This document shows, one piece after another, positions 34,842 through 42,471 of a DNA stretch of 53,433 nt. Source of the DNA: an uncultured Spirochaetales bacterium (lineage in GTDB: Bacteria > Spirochaetota > Spirochaetia > Sphaerochaetales > Sphaerochaetaceae); the NCBI GenBank assembly GCA_934247875.1, contig CAKQJZ010000002.1:1-53433 (forward strand). The letters run 5' to 3'. The notes below the pieces were generated by a model that worked only from the letters and a program-made list of their open reading frames with translations, made no database searches and was not told the origin of the DNA. The first letter of the stretch is position 1; every line of letters begins with the position of its first letter. A program made the translations under genes and the position numbers.

Positions 34842-36032
34842 TTAAGCTTCAATCTCAGTAACCTGACCAGAAGCAACTGTTCTACCGCCCTCTCTGATAG
34901 CGAAGCGGAGACCCTTGTCCATTGCTACTGGGTGGATGAGCTCAACCTCAATCTCAGTATGGTCGCCAGGCATTACCATTTCCTTTCCAGCTGGAAGGTG
35001 TACTGTACCTGTGATATCAGTTGTTCTGAAGTAGAACTGAGGTCTGTAACCATCGAAGAATGGAGAGTGTCTGCCGCCCTCTTCCTTTGAAAGTACGTAT
35101 ACAGTTCCTGTGAACTTCTGGTGAGGAGTAATTGTATTTGGCTTAGCAAGAACCTGACCTCTTACAACTTCCTTCTTATCAACACCTCTGAGAAGTGCAC
35201 CGATGTTATCACCAGCCTGACCTTCGTCAAGAAGCTTGTTGAACATCTCAACACCTGTTACTACAGTGTTCTTTGTTTCCTTGATACCTACGATCTGAAC
35301 TGGATCGTTTACGTGAATAACACCACGCTCTACTCTACCAGTTACTACAGTACCACGACCTGAAATTGAGAAGATATCCTCGATAGGCATTAGGAATGGC
35401 TGATCAACTGCTCTCTCTGGGAGTGGGATATAAGAATCCATAGCGTCAAGAAGCTCGTCAATGCACTTTGTCTTCTCTGGATCGTCTGGGTTGTTAAGAG
35501 CCTCATAAGCTGAACCGCGGATTACAGGAGCGTTAGCACCGTCGAAGCCGTACTCTGTGAGAAGGTCTCTCATCTCTTCCTCTACGAGGTCGATAAGATC
35601 TGGATCGTCTACCTGGTCGCACTTGTTGATGAATACGATGATAGCTGGAACACCTACCTGTCTAGCAAGAAGGATATGCTCCTTTGTCTGAGCCATAGCA
35701 CCATCTGTAGCAGCTACTACGAGGATAGCACCGTCCATCTGAGCAGCACCAGTGATCATGTTCTTGATATAGTCAGCATGCCCCGGGCAGTCTACGTGTG
35801 CATAGTGTCTGTTTTTTGACTGATACTCAACGTGTCTTGTGTTAATTGTGATACCACGCTCTTTCTCTTCTGGTGCATTATCGATTGCATCATAAGCAAG
35901 GGCCTTGTCGCCAAAAAGCTTAGAGCAGTGCAGTGTGATAGCAGCAGTGAGAGTGGTCTTACCATGGTCAACGTGACCGATGGTTCCTACGTTTACATGT
36001 GGCTTTGTTCTCTCGAATTTTTCCTTAGCCAT
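34842..36032 (-). CDS. tuf: Elongation factor Tu
   Basis: A 396-residue EF-Tu that brings aminoacyl-tRNA to the ribosome. The G domain has [20 protein letters not shown] and NKCDQVDD; the switch I region contains the ERGITIN motif. Domains 2 and 3 contain [17 protein letters not shown] and the C-terminal [18 protein letters not shown] at 36032 follows AAGGAGG and gives the normal N-terminus [17 protein letters not shown]. fusA, often next to tuf, is not in the window. Confidence 0.98.
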   Translation of the reverse strand: MAKEKFERTKPHVNVGTIGHVDHGKTTLTAAITLHCSKLFGDKALAYDAIDNAPEEKERGITINTRHVEYQSKNRHYAHVDCPGHADYIKNMITGAAQMDGAILVVAATDGAMAQTKEHILLARQVGVPAIIVFINKCDQVDDPDLIDLVEEEMRDLLTEYGFDGANAPVIRGSAYEALNNPDDPEKTKCIDELLDAMDSYIPLPERAVDQPFLMPIEDIFSISGRGTVVTGRVERGVIHVNDPVQIVGIKETKNTVVTGVEMFNKLLDEGQAGDNIGALLRGVDKKEVVRGQVLAKPNTITPHQKFTGTVYVLSKEEGGRHSPFFDGYRPQFYFRTTDITGTVHLPAGKEMVMPGDHTEIEVELIHPVAMDKGLRFAIREGGRTVASGQVTEIEA

Positions 36033-36042
36033 CAGTTCCTCC

Positions 36043-36060
36043 TTGTGGACTATGCCACAA
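36043..36060 (-). promoter_or_regulatory. Hairpin abutting the tuf ribosome-binding site
   Basis: Minus-strand TTGTGG / CCACAA (6 bp, 6-nt loop); the last bases of the downstream arm directly adjoin GGAGG. Folding could modulate access of ribosomes. Confidence 0.4.
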
Positions 36061-36286
36061 TTCAAAAAGAATATTTTTTAAAGGCCCAAGCCTTTACTTA
36101 TACAGAGACAGCTGATTGCTATTTCGAGATTTAGTGATTCCAGAGGTCGATGAATACTAGTTCAGCGACATACGTTATAAGTTATAGAAAAAAACCTATT
36201 TTCCGGAACCACCCATTCGCTTAAAGCAATCGGTTTGGCTCTTTGTCGGCATGAAAACAAACTGTCCCCATAGCGACACCTTGTAT

Positions 36287-36315
36287 AATCTATATGAAAT
36301 AAAAAAGAATGTCAA
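36287..36315 (-). promoter_or_regulatory. Predicted promoter for tuf and the S10-spc-alpha cluster
   Basis: Minus-strand TTGACA (36310-36315, perfect), 17 bp, TAGATT (36287-36292). Confidence 0.6.
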
Positions 36316-36372
36316 CTAAGTTATTGCTATTTCTAGAGAAAGGATTTTAGCCTTATATAAAACGCCAAAAAC

Positions 36373-36401
36373 TTGTCTTTAAGAGGGCTAAAAGCTATAT
36401 T
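36373..36401 (+). promoter_or_regulatory. Predicted promoter for the TSCPD gene
   Basis: TTGTCT (36373-36378), 17 bp, TATATT (36396-36401). A short leader with AGGAG follows. Confidence 0.55.
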
Positions 36402-36418
36402 TTAGTGAGGAGAACACG

Positions 36419-36667
36419 ATGAAGAATATTACTTATAAAACTAAAGGCGTATGCTCATCCTCTATTTCATTTGAGCTTGATGATGAGAATAAGATCCATG
36501 GACTTTCATTCGTTGGCGGATGCAATGGAAACCTGAAAGCTATAGGAAGGCTTTGCGAAGGAAAAGATGCTAAAGAGATAGCAAACATCCTCAGAGGCAA
36601 CACATGCGGCTTCAAAAACACAAGCTGCGCAGATCAGCTTGCAAAAGCAATAGATGAGAATGCATGA
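36419..36667 (+). CDS. TSCPD-domain (TIGR03905-type) protein
   Basis: An 82-residue protein of the small four-cysteine TSCPD family. It has GVCSSSISFEL near the N-terminus, FVGGCNGN in the middle and TCGFKNTSCADQLAKAI at the end. The same domain occurs at the C-terminus of some vitamin B12-dependent ribonucleotide reductases; the function of the free-standing form is not established. It has a good AGGAG site, its own promoter and its own terminator, so it is a single-gene unit divergent from tuf. Confidence 0.82.
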   Translation: MKNITYKTKGVCSSSISFELDDENKIHGLSFVGGCNGNLKAIGRLCEGKDAKEIANILRGNTCGFKNTSCADQLAKAIDENA

Positions 36668-36672
36668 ATGAG

Positions 36673-36696
36673 AGCAGGTCAAAGCCTGCTTTTTTT
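36673..36696 (+). terminator. Terminator after the TSCPD gene
   Basis: AGCAGG (36673-36678) pairs with CCTGCT (36685-36690) around a 6-nt loop, followed by at least six T residues. It overlaps the last base of the opposing small ORF. Confidence 0.8.
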
Positions 36697-37025
36697 CATC
36701 TCATGATGCCCGATAGCATCAAATACGCAACAAAATCTGTATATATAGAAAGGTCTGCATAAATTCCATCTTCACGCGACTCAACAGAACTCAAAGATAG
36801 CTCTTTGATCAAATAAAGAGGATTGATAACTTCATCATTCTCGATATCTTTCACTATCTCACTGACTTTTGACTTCAAAAACAGAGGATTATTGGCCTCT
36901 TCCAAAAGCTCAATGCGATTTATAACAGTGACTTCAGAGAAATAGAGCGCAACAAGACGATCTGGGTCCTTGGTAAAGCGCGATGCATATGCTGTTAAAT
37001 TGTAGAAATCTTCAGGGTTTAACAT
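36696..37025 (-). CDS. Hypothetical protein downstream of rpsG
   Basis: A 109-residue ORF that I do not recognise. It is acidic, Leu/Ile-rich and has no membrane segment, signal or obvious motif; composition is like that of neighbouring proteins (for example NPEDFYNLTAYASRF and NPLYLIKELSLSS). The ATG lies only 3 nt beyond the T-run of the rpsG operon terminator, and the T-run occupies the position where a ribosome-binding site should be. Expression would need readthrough or an unseen promoter. It converges on the TSCPD gene. Confidence 0.5.
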   Translation of the reverse strand: MLNPEDFYNLTAYASRFTKDPDRLVALYFSEVTVINRIELLEEANNPLFLKSKVSEIVKDIENDEVINPLYLIKELSLSSVESREDGIYADLSIYTDFVAYLMLSGIMR

Positions 37026-37028
37026 AAG

Positions 37029-37063
37029 AAAAAAAATAAGAGCCGGAATTGACCGGCCCTCTT
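37029..37063 (-). terminator. Terminator of the rpoBC-rpsLG operon
   Basis: Minus-strand stem AAGAG-GG-CCGG / CCGG-CTCTT (9 bp with a 2-nt bulge), loop TCAATT, then A and eight T residues. It starts 4 nt after the rpsG stop. Confidence 0.88.
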
Positions 37064-37067
37064 AGAA

Positions 37068-37538
37068 CTACCAGCGGAAGTGGCTGAAAGCTTTGTTTGC
37101 ATCTGCCATGCGGTGTGTATCTTCCTTCTTCTTGAAAGCTGCACCTGTGGAGTTATATGCATCCAAAAGTTCATCAGCAAGCTTATCTGACATGCATTTG
37201 CCATTTCTAGCTCTTGCAGCTGCGATAATCCATCTCATTGAAAGTGCTTCTCTTCTTGACTCTCTGATTTCAACAGGAACCTGGTAAGTAGCACCACCAA
37301 CTCTTCTAGACTTTACTTCTACCATTGGCTTTACATTGTCTACAGCCTTGTTGAAAACATCGAGAGCGTTCTCGTTTGTCTTCTCACCAAGTGTCTGAAG
37401 AGCTGTGTAAAGAATCTTAGAAGAAATAGACTTCTTTCCATCAACCATCATGCGGCAGATGAACTTCTCAACAACTGTGCTGTTATAGATAGCATCAGGC
37501 TGTGATTTTCTGACAGGGGTCTTTGAATCTCTTGACAT
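37068..37538 (-). CDS. rpsG: 30S ribosomal protein S7
   Basis: A 156-residue S7, the primary assembly protein of the 30S head. The start [12 protein letters not shown] is slightly variant but [37 protein letters not shown] and the tail AFSHFRW are typical. It is the last gene of its operon; in many bacteria fusA and tuf follow, here they do not. Confidence 0.98.
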   Translation of the reverse strand: MSRDSKTPVRKSQPDAIYNSTVVEKFICRMMVDGKKSISSKILYTALQTLGEKTNENALDVFNKAVDNVKPMVEVKSRRVGGATYQVPVEIRESRREALSMRWIIAAARARNGKCMSDKLADELLDAYNSTGAAFKKKEDTHRMADANKAFSHFRW

Positions 37539-37555
37539 ATCCTTCTCCTCCTATC

Positions 37556-37930
37556 TCAAGCCTTAGGCTTCTTTGCGCCGTATTTAGAGCGGCTTCTCTT
37601 TCTGTCGTTAACGCCAAGAGTATCCTTAGCACCTCTGATGATATGGTATCTAACACCAGGAAGGTCCTTAACTCTTCCGCCTCTGATAAGTACTACAGAG
37701 TGTTCCTGGAGGTTATGACCAATACCAGGGATATATGCAGTAACTTCGATTCCGTTAGAAAGGCGAACTCTGGCAACCTTTCTGAGAGCTGAGTTAGGCT
37801 TCTTAGGAGTAACTGTCATTACTCTTGTGCAAACTCCTCTCTTCTGTGGGCAACCTTCAAGAGCTGGAGACTTTGTCTTGCCCTTTGAGCTTGTTCTGCC
37901 CTTTCTTATAAGCTGATTAATAGTAGGCAT
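37556..37930 (-). CDS. rpsL: 30S ribosomal protein S12
   Basis: A 124-residue S12 at the decoding centre. [12 protein letters not shown] opens the protein. Both lysines whose changes give streptomycin resistance elsewhere are present in wild-type context: the [11 protein letters not shown] segment and [13 protein letters not shown]. The ATG at 37930 gives the canonical N-terminus; a GTG 12 nt upstream is less likely because GGA directly abuts it. Confidence 0.98.
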   Translation of the reverse strand: MPTINQLIRKGRTSSKGKTKSPALEGCPQKRGVCTRVMTVTPKKPNSALRKVARVRLSNGIEVTAYIPGIGHNLQEHSVVLIRGGRVKDLPGVRYHIIRGAKDTLGVNDRKRSRSKYGAKKPKA

Positions 37931-38069
37931 CTTTCGATACACTCCTTAATTTATTTGTCTCAGGCTTCTCACATAGCCGAGACTGCACTGCTCAAGCAGT
38001 ACATCTATTTAAAAACCATGGTCAGCATGAGAGCTCATCCTGAGCCAAAGAGCGAGCGTCAACAGACGC
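37931..38069 (-). promoter_or_regulatory. Structured rpoC-rpsL spacer
   Basis: The 139-nt gap holds three stem-loops on the minus strand: GCTCA/TGAGC close to the rpoC stop, ACTGCT/AGCAGT (37987-38000), and a 9-bp stem with one bulge (GTCTC-GGCT / AGCC-T-GAGAC, 37957-37983). A TTGACG follows the rpoC stop but has no good -10. Likely an RNA control or processing region. Confidence 0.45.
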
Positions 38070-41000
38070 TTACTCTTCGTCAACTGGCTCGTCTATATCG
38101 ACAGGCTCTCCCACAGTCTTCATATCTGCAATATCCTCGACATCAATTTCTTCGTCTTGAGGCATATCAGCTTTTCTCTCGCGTCTTGCCTTGTCGACTT
38201 CCTTCTGAAGTTCGAGTAGCTTCTCATCCTCATCGAGATGAACAGTTCTGTATCTCTTAAGTCCAGTACCAGCTGGGATTAAGTGACCGATGATAACGTT
38301 CTCTTTGAGACCTCTCAGCTCATCCTTTTTACCAGCTATAGCAGCATTAGTCAATACCTTAGTAGTTGAGAGGAATGAAGCAGATGAGATAAATGAGTCA
38401 ACAGATAGAGCTGCATCTGAAACACCCTGTAGTACAGGTCTTCCAATAGCAGGTGTTCTGCCTTCTTTCTTTGCATCAGCGTTGACTCTATCGAAGATGA
38501 TCTTGTCAACTTTCTGCATCTTAACGAACTGAGTATCACCAGCTCTTAAGATCTCAACCTTCTTAAGCATCTGACGGATGATGATTCCAAGGTGCTTCTC
38601 GTTGATCTCTACACCCTGCATTCTATAAACCTTCTGAATTTCGTTTACAAGGAATGAGAGCACAGCGTTCTCACCAAGTACATCAAGAACCTCTCTTGAA
38701 GTTACAGGCTCATCACATAGTGAGTCACCAGCTTTAACTTCATCCCCTTCTCTTACAAGAAGCAGAGCATCCTTTGTGTATACCTTATGTGGGTGGAGGT
38801 TACCAAAAGCGTCCTCAATTGTAACAGTAGTAGAACCAGAGCTCTGAGTTGTCTGAATGCTCTTGACCATACCTGTTACACGAGCAAGGATGATTGGGTT
38901 GATCTTGTTTGAAGATGCAACTTTACCATGTCTTGCTTCAAAGAGTGAGTCAACCTGTGGAAGACCACCAGCAATATCCTTAGTAGTTGAGCTATCTTTA
39001 GCAACCTTAGCGATGATATCACCAGCCTCAACTCTCTCGCCTACAGCCTTAACAGACATATATGCGCCACCAGGAATCTGGTAAGAGTTAAGATTTCCGT
39101 CGTCTGTCTTTACAATAACAGATGGGCGGAATGAGCCAAGGTGAGCAGAAGCTACAACAACCATATCTGTCTCGCCTGCTTCATTGAATACATTTCTATA
39201 AGACTTGTCTTCAACGAAGTCGTTCATCTCTTCAACTGTACCAGACTCTTCTGCAATGATTGGAGATGAGAATGGGTCGAATGTGATGATATCGCTATCT
39301 TCAGGAACTACCTCACCCTCTTCAACAAAGAGCTCAGAACCAGCAGGTACTGGATACTCTGTAACAGCGCCAACTACGAATGTTCTGCCATCATTGATGC
39401 AAAGCTTACCGTTAGCATTAGCCATTACATCGACGCCGTCCTTTGAGTAGAGAGGATAGCCTTTAGCTACTGCCTTTCCATCCTCAACATAGAGAGTGTC
39501 GAACTTGCCAGTAATCTCTTCGAGAATCTTATTTACAGAGAGGTGACCCTTTCTTGGGAATAGCTTATTGCCATTCTTTGTCTCAATGATAAGCCCCTTC
39601 AGTGCGCGGATGATTACAGGATAAGCAAATGAGAGCTTATTCTCTTTTGTTGATGTTGAAGCTGTACCACCTACATGGAAGGTTCTCATGGTCAGCTGTG
39701 TACCAGGCTGTCCAATTGACTGAGCTGCGATAATACCAACAGCTTCGCCGATCTCTACAGTTCTGCCTGTTGCAAGGTTTCTGCCATAACACTTCTGACA
39801 TACGCCATGCTCGCTTTCGCATGTGAGAACAGTTCTAAGAAGAACACGCTCAACGCCACTAGCCTCGATTTTCTCAGCAGTCTCGTCATCAATCTCAACA
39901 TTAGCCTTAGCAAGAACTACAGGGTTTCCATTCTCATCCTTAAGGAATGGGTGGAGAACGTCTTCAACTGGGCAAGAACCAACAATGCGGGATGCAAGTG
40001 TCTCAACGACATTGTCTCCGTCTTTTACTGCGCTGGTCCAAATACCATTGATTGTATGACAGTCTTCCTCTGAAACAACTACATCCTGAGCTACATCAAC
40101 AAGCTTTCTTGTGAGGTAACCAGCCTTAGCTGTCTTAAGAGCTGTATCTGTAAGACCCTTTCTAGCACCGTTAGATGAGATGAAGAACTCCATGATTGAA
40201 AGTCCTTCCTTGAAGTTTGACTTAATAGGAAGGTCAATAACCTTACCATTAGGCTTAGTCATAAGACCTCTCATCGCACCAAGCTGTCTGATCTGAGTCT
40301 TAGAACCACGGGCACCTGAGTCAGCCATCATGAAGAGTGGGTTGAAGCCATGCTGGCTCTTCTTGAGCTCTTCCATAAGCTTGTTAGTGAGAATCTCGTT
40401 AGTCTCTGTCCAAACTTCAATTACTCTGTTGTATCTCTCTTCCTGAGTAATCTGACCATCATGGTACTGCTGGAATACTACAGACTGCTTATCGTTAGCT
40501 TCCTCAATGATTGCCTCTTTAGCATCTGGTACGATCATATCAGAAAGACCGATTGTTGCACCAAACAGAGTTGCATATTTGAAGCCAAGATCCTTAACAG
40601 AGTCCAAAAGCTCAACAGCTACGCTAGGCTTCTTGTTCTTGATTGTCTGACCAATAAGCTTCTTAAGCTGCTTATCGCCAAGGCAGTAGTTCTGGTAAGC
40701 AATACCCTCAGGGATAGAGGAATTGAAGATGATTCTGCCTGGAGTTGTCAAAATCCAGCTCTTTCCATCTGCAACTGTTGAATTGCCCTTCTCATCAATT
40801 ACTTCAAGACCTTTCTTCAAGCGATACCAGATCTTCTCATTGTAGCTTACAGAGTTAGCGTCGATAGCTGCTTCAATCTCTGCAATAGATTCAAAGTGCT
40901 TTCTCTTCTCTCCTCTGTCCAGATCCTCTCTCTCCTTAGTCATGTAATAAATACCAAGGACCATATCCTGGCTTGGGAAAGCGATAGGCTTGCCGTTAGC

Positions 41001-42458
41001 TGGGTCAAGAAGGTTGGTTGTTGAGAGCATAAGAGTCCAGCACTCGAGCTGAGCTGCCTGAGTGAGTGGAACGTGGATAGCCATCTGGTCACCATCGAAG
41101 TCAGCGTTGAATGCATGACATACGAGTGGGTGAAGCTTAAGTGCCTTACCTTCAACTAGTACTGGCTCGAAAGCCTGAATACCTAGACGGTGAAGTGTAG
41201 GCGCACGGTTAAGCATAACTGGGTGCTCTTTGACAACTTCATCGAGGATGCCCCAAACCTCTGGAGCTTCCTGCTCTACAAGGTTCTTAGCTCTCTTGAT
41301 GTTCTGAGCGACGCCCATCTGCTCAAGCTTACGCATGATGAATGGCTTATAAAGCTCAAGAGCCATCTTTGATGGAACACCGCACTGGTGCATTCTGAGC
41401 TCTGGGCCTACTACGATTACAGAACGGCCTGAGTAGTCTACACGCTTACCAAGAAGGTTCTGTCTGAATCTGCCCTGCTTGCCCTTAAGAACATCTGAAA
41501 GAGACTTGAGATCTCTCTTTGATGAACCCTTAGTTGGGTTAGTTGTCTTAGAGTTATCGAATAGAGAATCAACAGCTTCCTGAAGCATTCTCTTCTCGTT
41601 TCTGATAATGATGTCTGGTGCCTGAATCTGGATAAGCTTTGCAAGACGGTTGTTTCTGTTGATAACACGTCTATAAAGCTCATTGAGGTCAGTTGTAGCA
41701 AAACGGCCACCATCAAGCTGAACCATAGGTCTGAGATCTGGTGGGATTACTGGAATGACCTTGAGAATCATCCACTCAGGGCGGTTGCCAGACTTCAAGA
41801 AGTCTTCGCAGAAGCGAATACGGGAGAGAAGCTTGTTATCAATCTTATTGTTAGCCTCTTCCTTCTGAGCAAGCTGTGTTCTGAGCTCTTCTGAAAGTGC
41901 TTCAAGATCGAGATCCTTCAAGAGGTCATAAATAGCCTCGGCACCCATACCTGCCTTGAATGAATCACCATATTTATCCCAAGCTGCATCATACTCATCT
42001 TCAGAGAGTACCTGGTACTTCTTAAGATCTGTATCTGTGCCTGGATCTGTTACAACATATTTCTCATAGCTGAGAATCTCCATAAGCTCTGCCCTCTTGA
42101 TATCAAGAAGGTAGCTCATAATAGATGGAGTAGATCTATAGAACCAAATATGCGCAACAGGAGCTGCCAGTGTGATGTGGCCAATACGCTCACGACGTAC
42201 CTTTGTATCTGTAACTTCAACGCCACAGCGGTCACATACAACACCTTTATATCTATTGGATTTGAACTTTCCGCACCAGCATTCCCACTCTTTAGTAGTA
42301 CCGAAGATTCTCTCGCAGAAAAGACCATCTCTCTCTGGTCTGAGAGAACGGTAGTTAATGGTCTCTGGCTTCTTAACCTCGCCATAAGACCAAGCAAGAA
42401 TCTGCTCCGGAGATGCTAGCTTAATTCTAATGCTGCTGAAATCCTGTATTTCCTTCAT
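38070..42458 (-). CDS. rpoC: DNA-directed RNA polymerase subunit beta'
   Basis: A 1462-residue catalytic subunit. The N-terminal zinc ribbon is CWCGKFKSNRYKGVVCDRC; the active-site magnesium motif is NADFDGDQMAIHVPL (about residue 455). Conserved parts further on include the bridge/trigger region with GEAVGIIAAQSIGQPGTQLTMRTFH and a second zinc site (CESEHGVCQKCYG). The tail of about 60 residues is strongly acidic. ATG follows AGGAGGAAAGGA and lies 13 nt after rpoB. Confidence 0.98.
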   Translation of the reverse strand: MKEIQDFSSIRIKLASPEQILAWSYGEVKKPETINYRSLRPERDGLFCERIFGTTKEWECWCGKFKSNRYKGVVCDRCGVEVTDTKVRRERIGHITLAAPVAHIWFYRSTPSIMSYLLDIKRAELMEILSYEKYVVTDPGTDTDLKKYQVLSEDEYDAAWDKYGDSFKAGMGAEAIYDLLKDLDLEALSEELRTQLAQKEEANNKIDNKLLSRIRFCEDFLKSGNRPEWMILKVIPVIPPDLRPMVQLDGGRFATTDLNELYRRVINRNNRLAKLIQIQAPDIIIRNEKRMLQEAVDSLFDNSKTTNPTKGSSKRDLKSLSDVLKGKQGRFRQNLLGKRVDYSGRSVIVVGPELRMHQCGVPSKMALELYKPFIMRKLEQMGVAQNIKRAKNLVEQEAPEVWGILDEVVKEHPVMLNRAPTLHRLGIQAFEPVLVEGKALKLHPLVCHAFNADFDGDQMAIHVPLTQAAQLECWTLMLSTTNLLDPANGKPIAFPSQDMVLGIYYMTKEREDLDRGEKRKHFESIAEIEAAIDANSVSYNEKIWYRLKKGLEVIDEKGNSTVADGKSWILTTPGRIIFNSSIPEGIAYQNYCLGDKQLKKLIGQTIKNKKPSVAVELLDSVKDLGFKYATLFGATIGLSDMIVPDAKEAIIEEANDKQSVVFQQYHDGQITQEERYNRVIEVWTETNEILTNKLMEELKKSQHGFNPLFMMADSGARGSKTQIRQLGAMRGLMTKPNGKVIDLPIKSNFKEGLSIMEFFISSNGARKGLTDTALKTAKAGYLTRKLVDVAQDVVVSEEDCHTINGIWTSAVKDGDNVVETLASRIVGSCPVEDVLHPFLKDENGNPVVLAKANVEIDDETAEKIEASGVERVLLRTVLTCESEHGVCQKCYGRNLATGRTVEIGEAVGIIAAQSIGQPGTQLTMRTFHVGGTASTSTKENKLSFAYPVIIRALKGLIIETKNGNKLFPRKGHLSVNKILEEITGKFDTLYVEDGKAVAKGYPLYSKDGVDVMANANGKLCINDGRTFVVGAVTEYPVPAGSELFVEEGEVVPEDSDIITFDPFSSPIIAEESGTVEEMNDFVEDKSYRNVFNEAGETDMVVVASAHLGSFRPSVIVKTDDGNLNSYQIPGGAYMSVKAVGERVEAGDIIAKVAKDSSTTKDIAGGLPQVDSLFEARHGKVASSNKINPIILARVTGMVKSIQTTQSSGSTTVTIEDAFGNLHPHKVYTKDALLLVREGDEVKAGDSLCDEPVTSREVLDVLGENAVLSFLVNEIQKVYRMQGVEINEKHLGIIIRQMLKKVEILRAGDTQFVKMQKVDKIIFDRVNADAKKEGRTPAIGRPVLQGVSDAALSVDSFISSASFLSTTKVLTNAAIAGKKDELRGLKENVIIGHLIPAGTGLKRYRTVHLDEDEKLLELQKEVDKARRERKADMPQDEEIDVEDIADMKTVGEPVDIDEPVDEE

Positions 42459-42471
42459 CCGTCCTTTCCTC

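Larger units (their letters stand above)
36033..36372. other. Intergenic region with long tuf leader
   Basis: No gene is visible in this 340-nt stretch. It holds the minus-strand tuf promoter (36287-36315) and a leader of roughly 245 nt. The leader contains a 7-bp hairpin (36079-36096, TAAAGGC/GCCTTTA) and a run of seven T residues near 36190, which might be remnants of attenuation. No riboswitch class is recognised. Some divergent control sequence for the TSCPD gene could also lie here. Confidence 0.5.

Noticed and set aside
38040..38060. GGCTCAGGATGA in the rpsL leader, resembling the 5' end of 16S rRNA
   Set aside because: The 12-nt match is to the firmicute version; spirochaete 16S generally has GGCTCAGAACGA there, leaving only a 7-nt match, and the bases are explained by a local hairpin.
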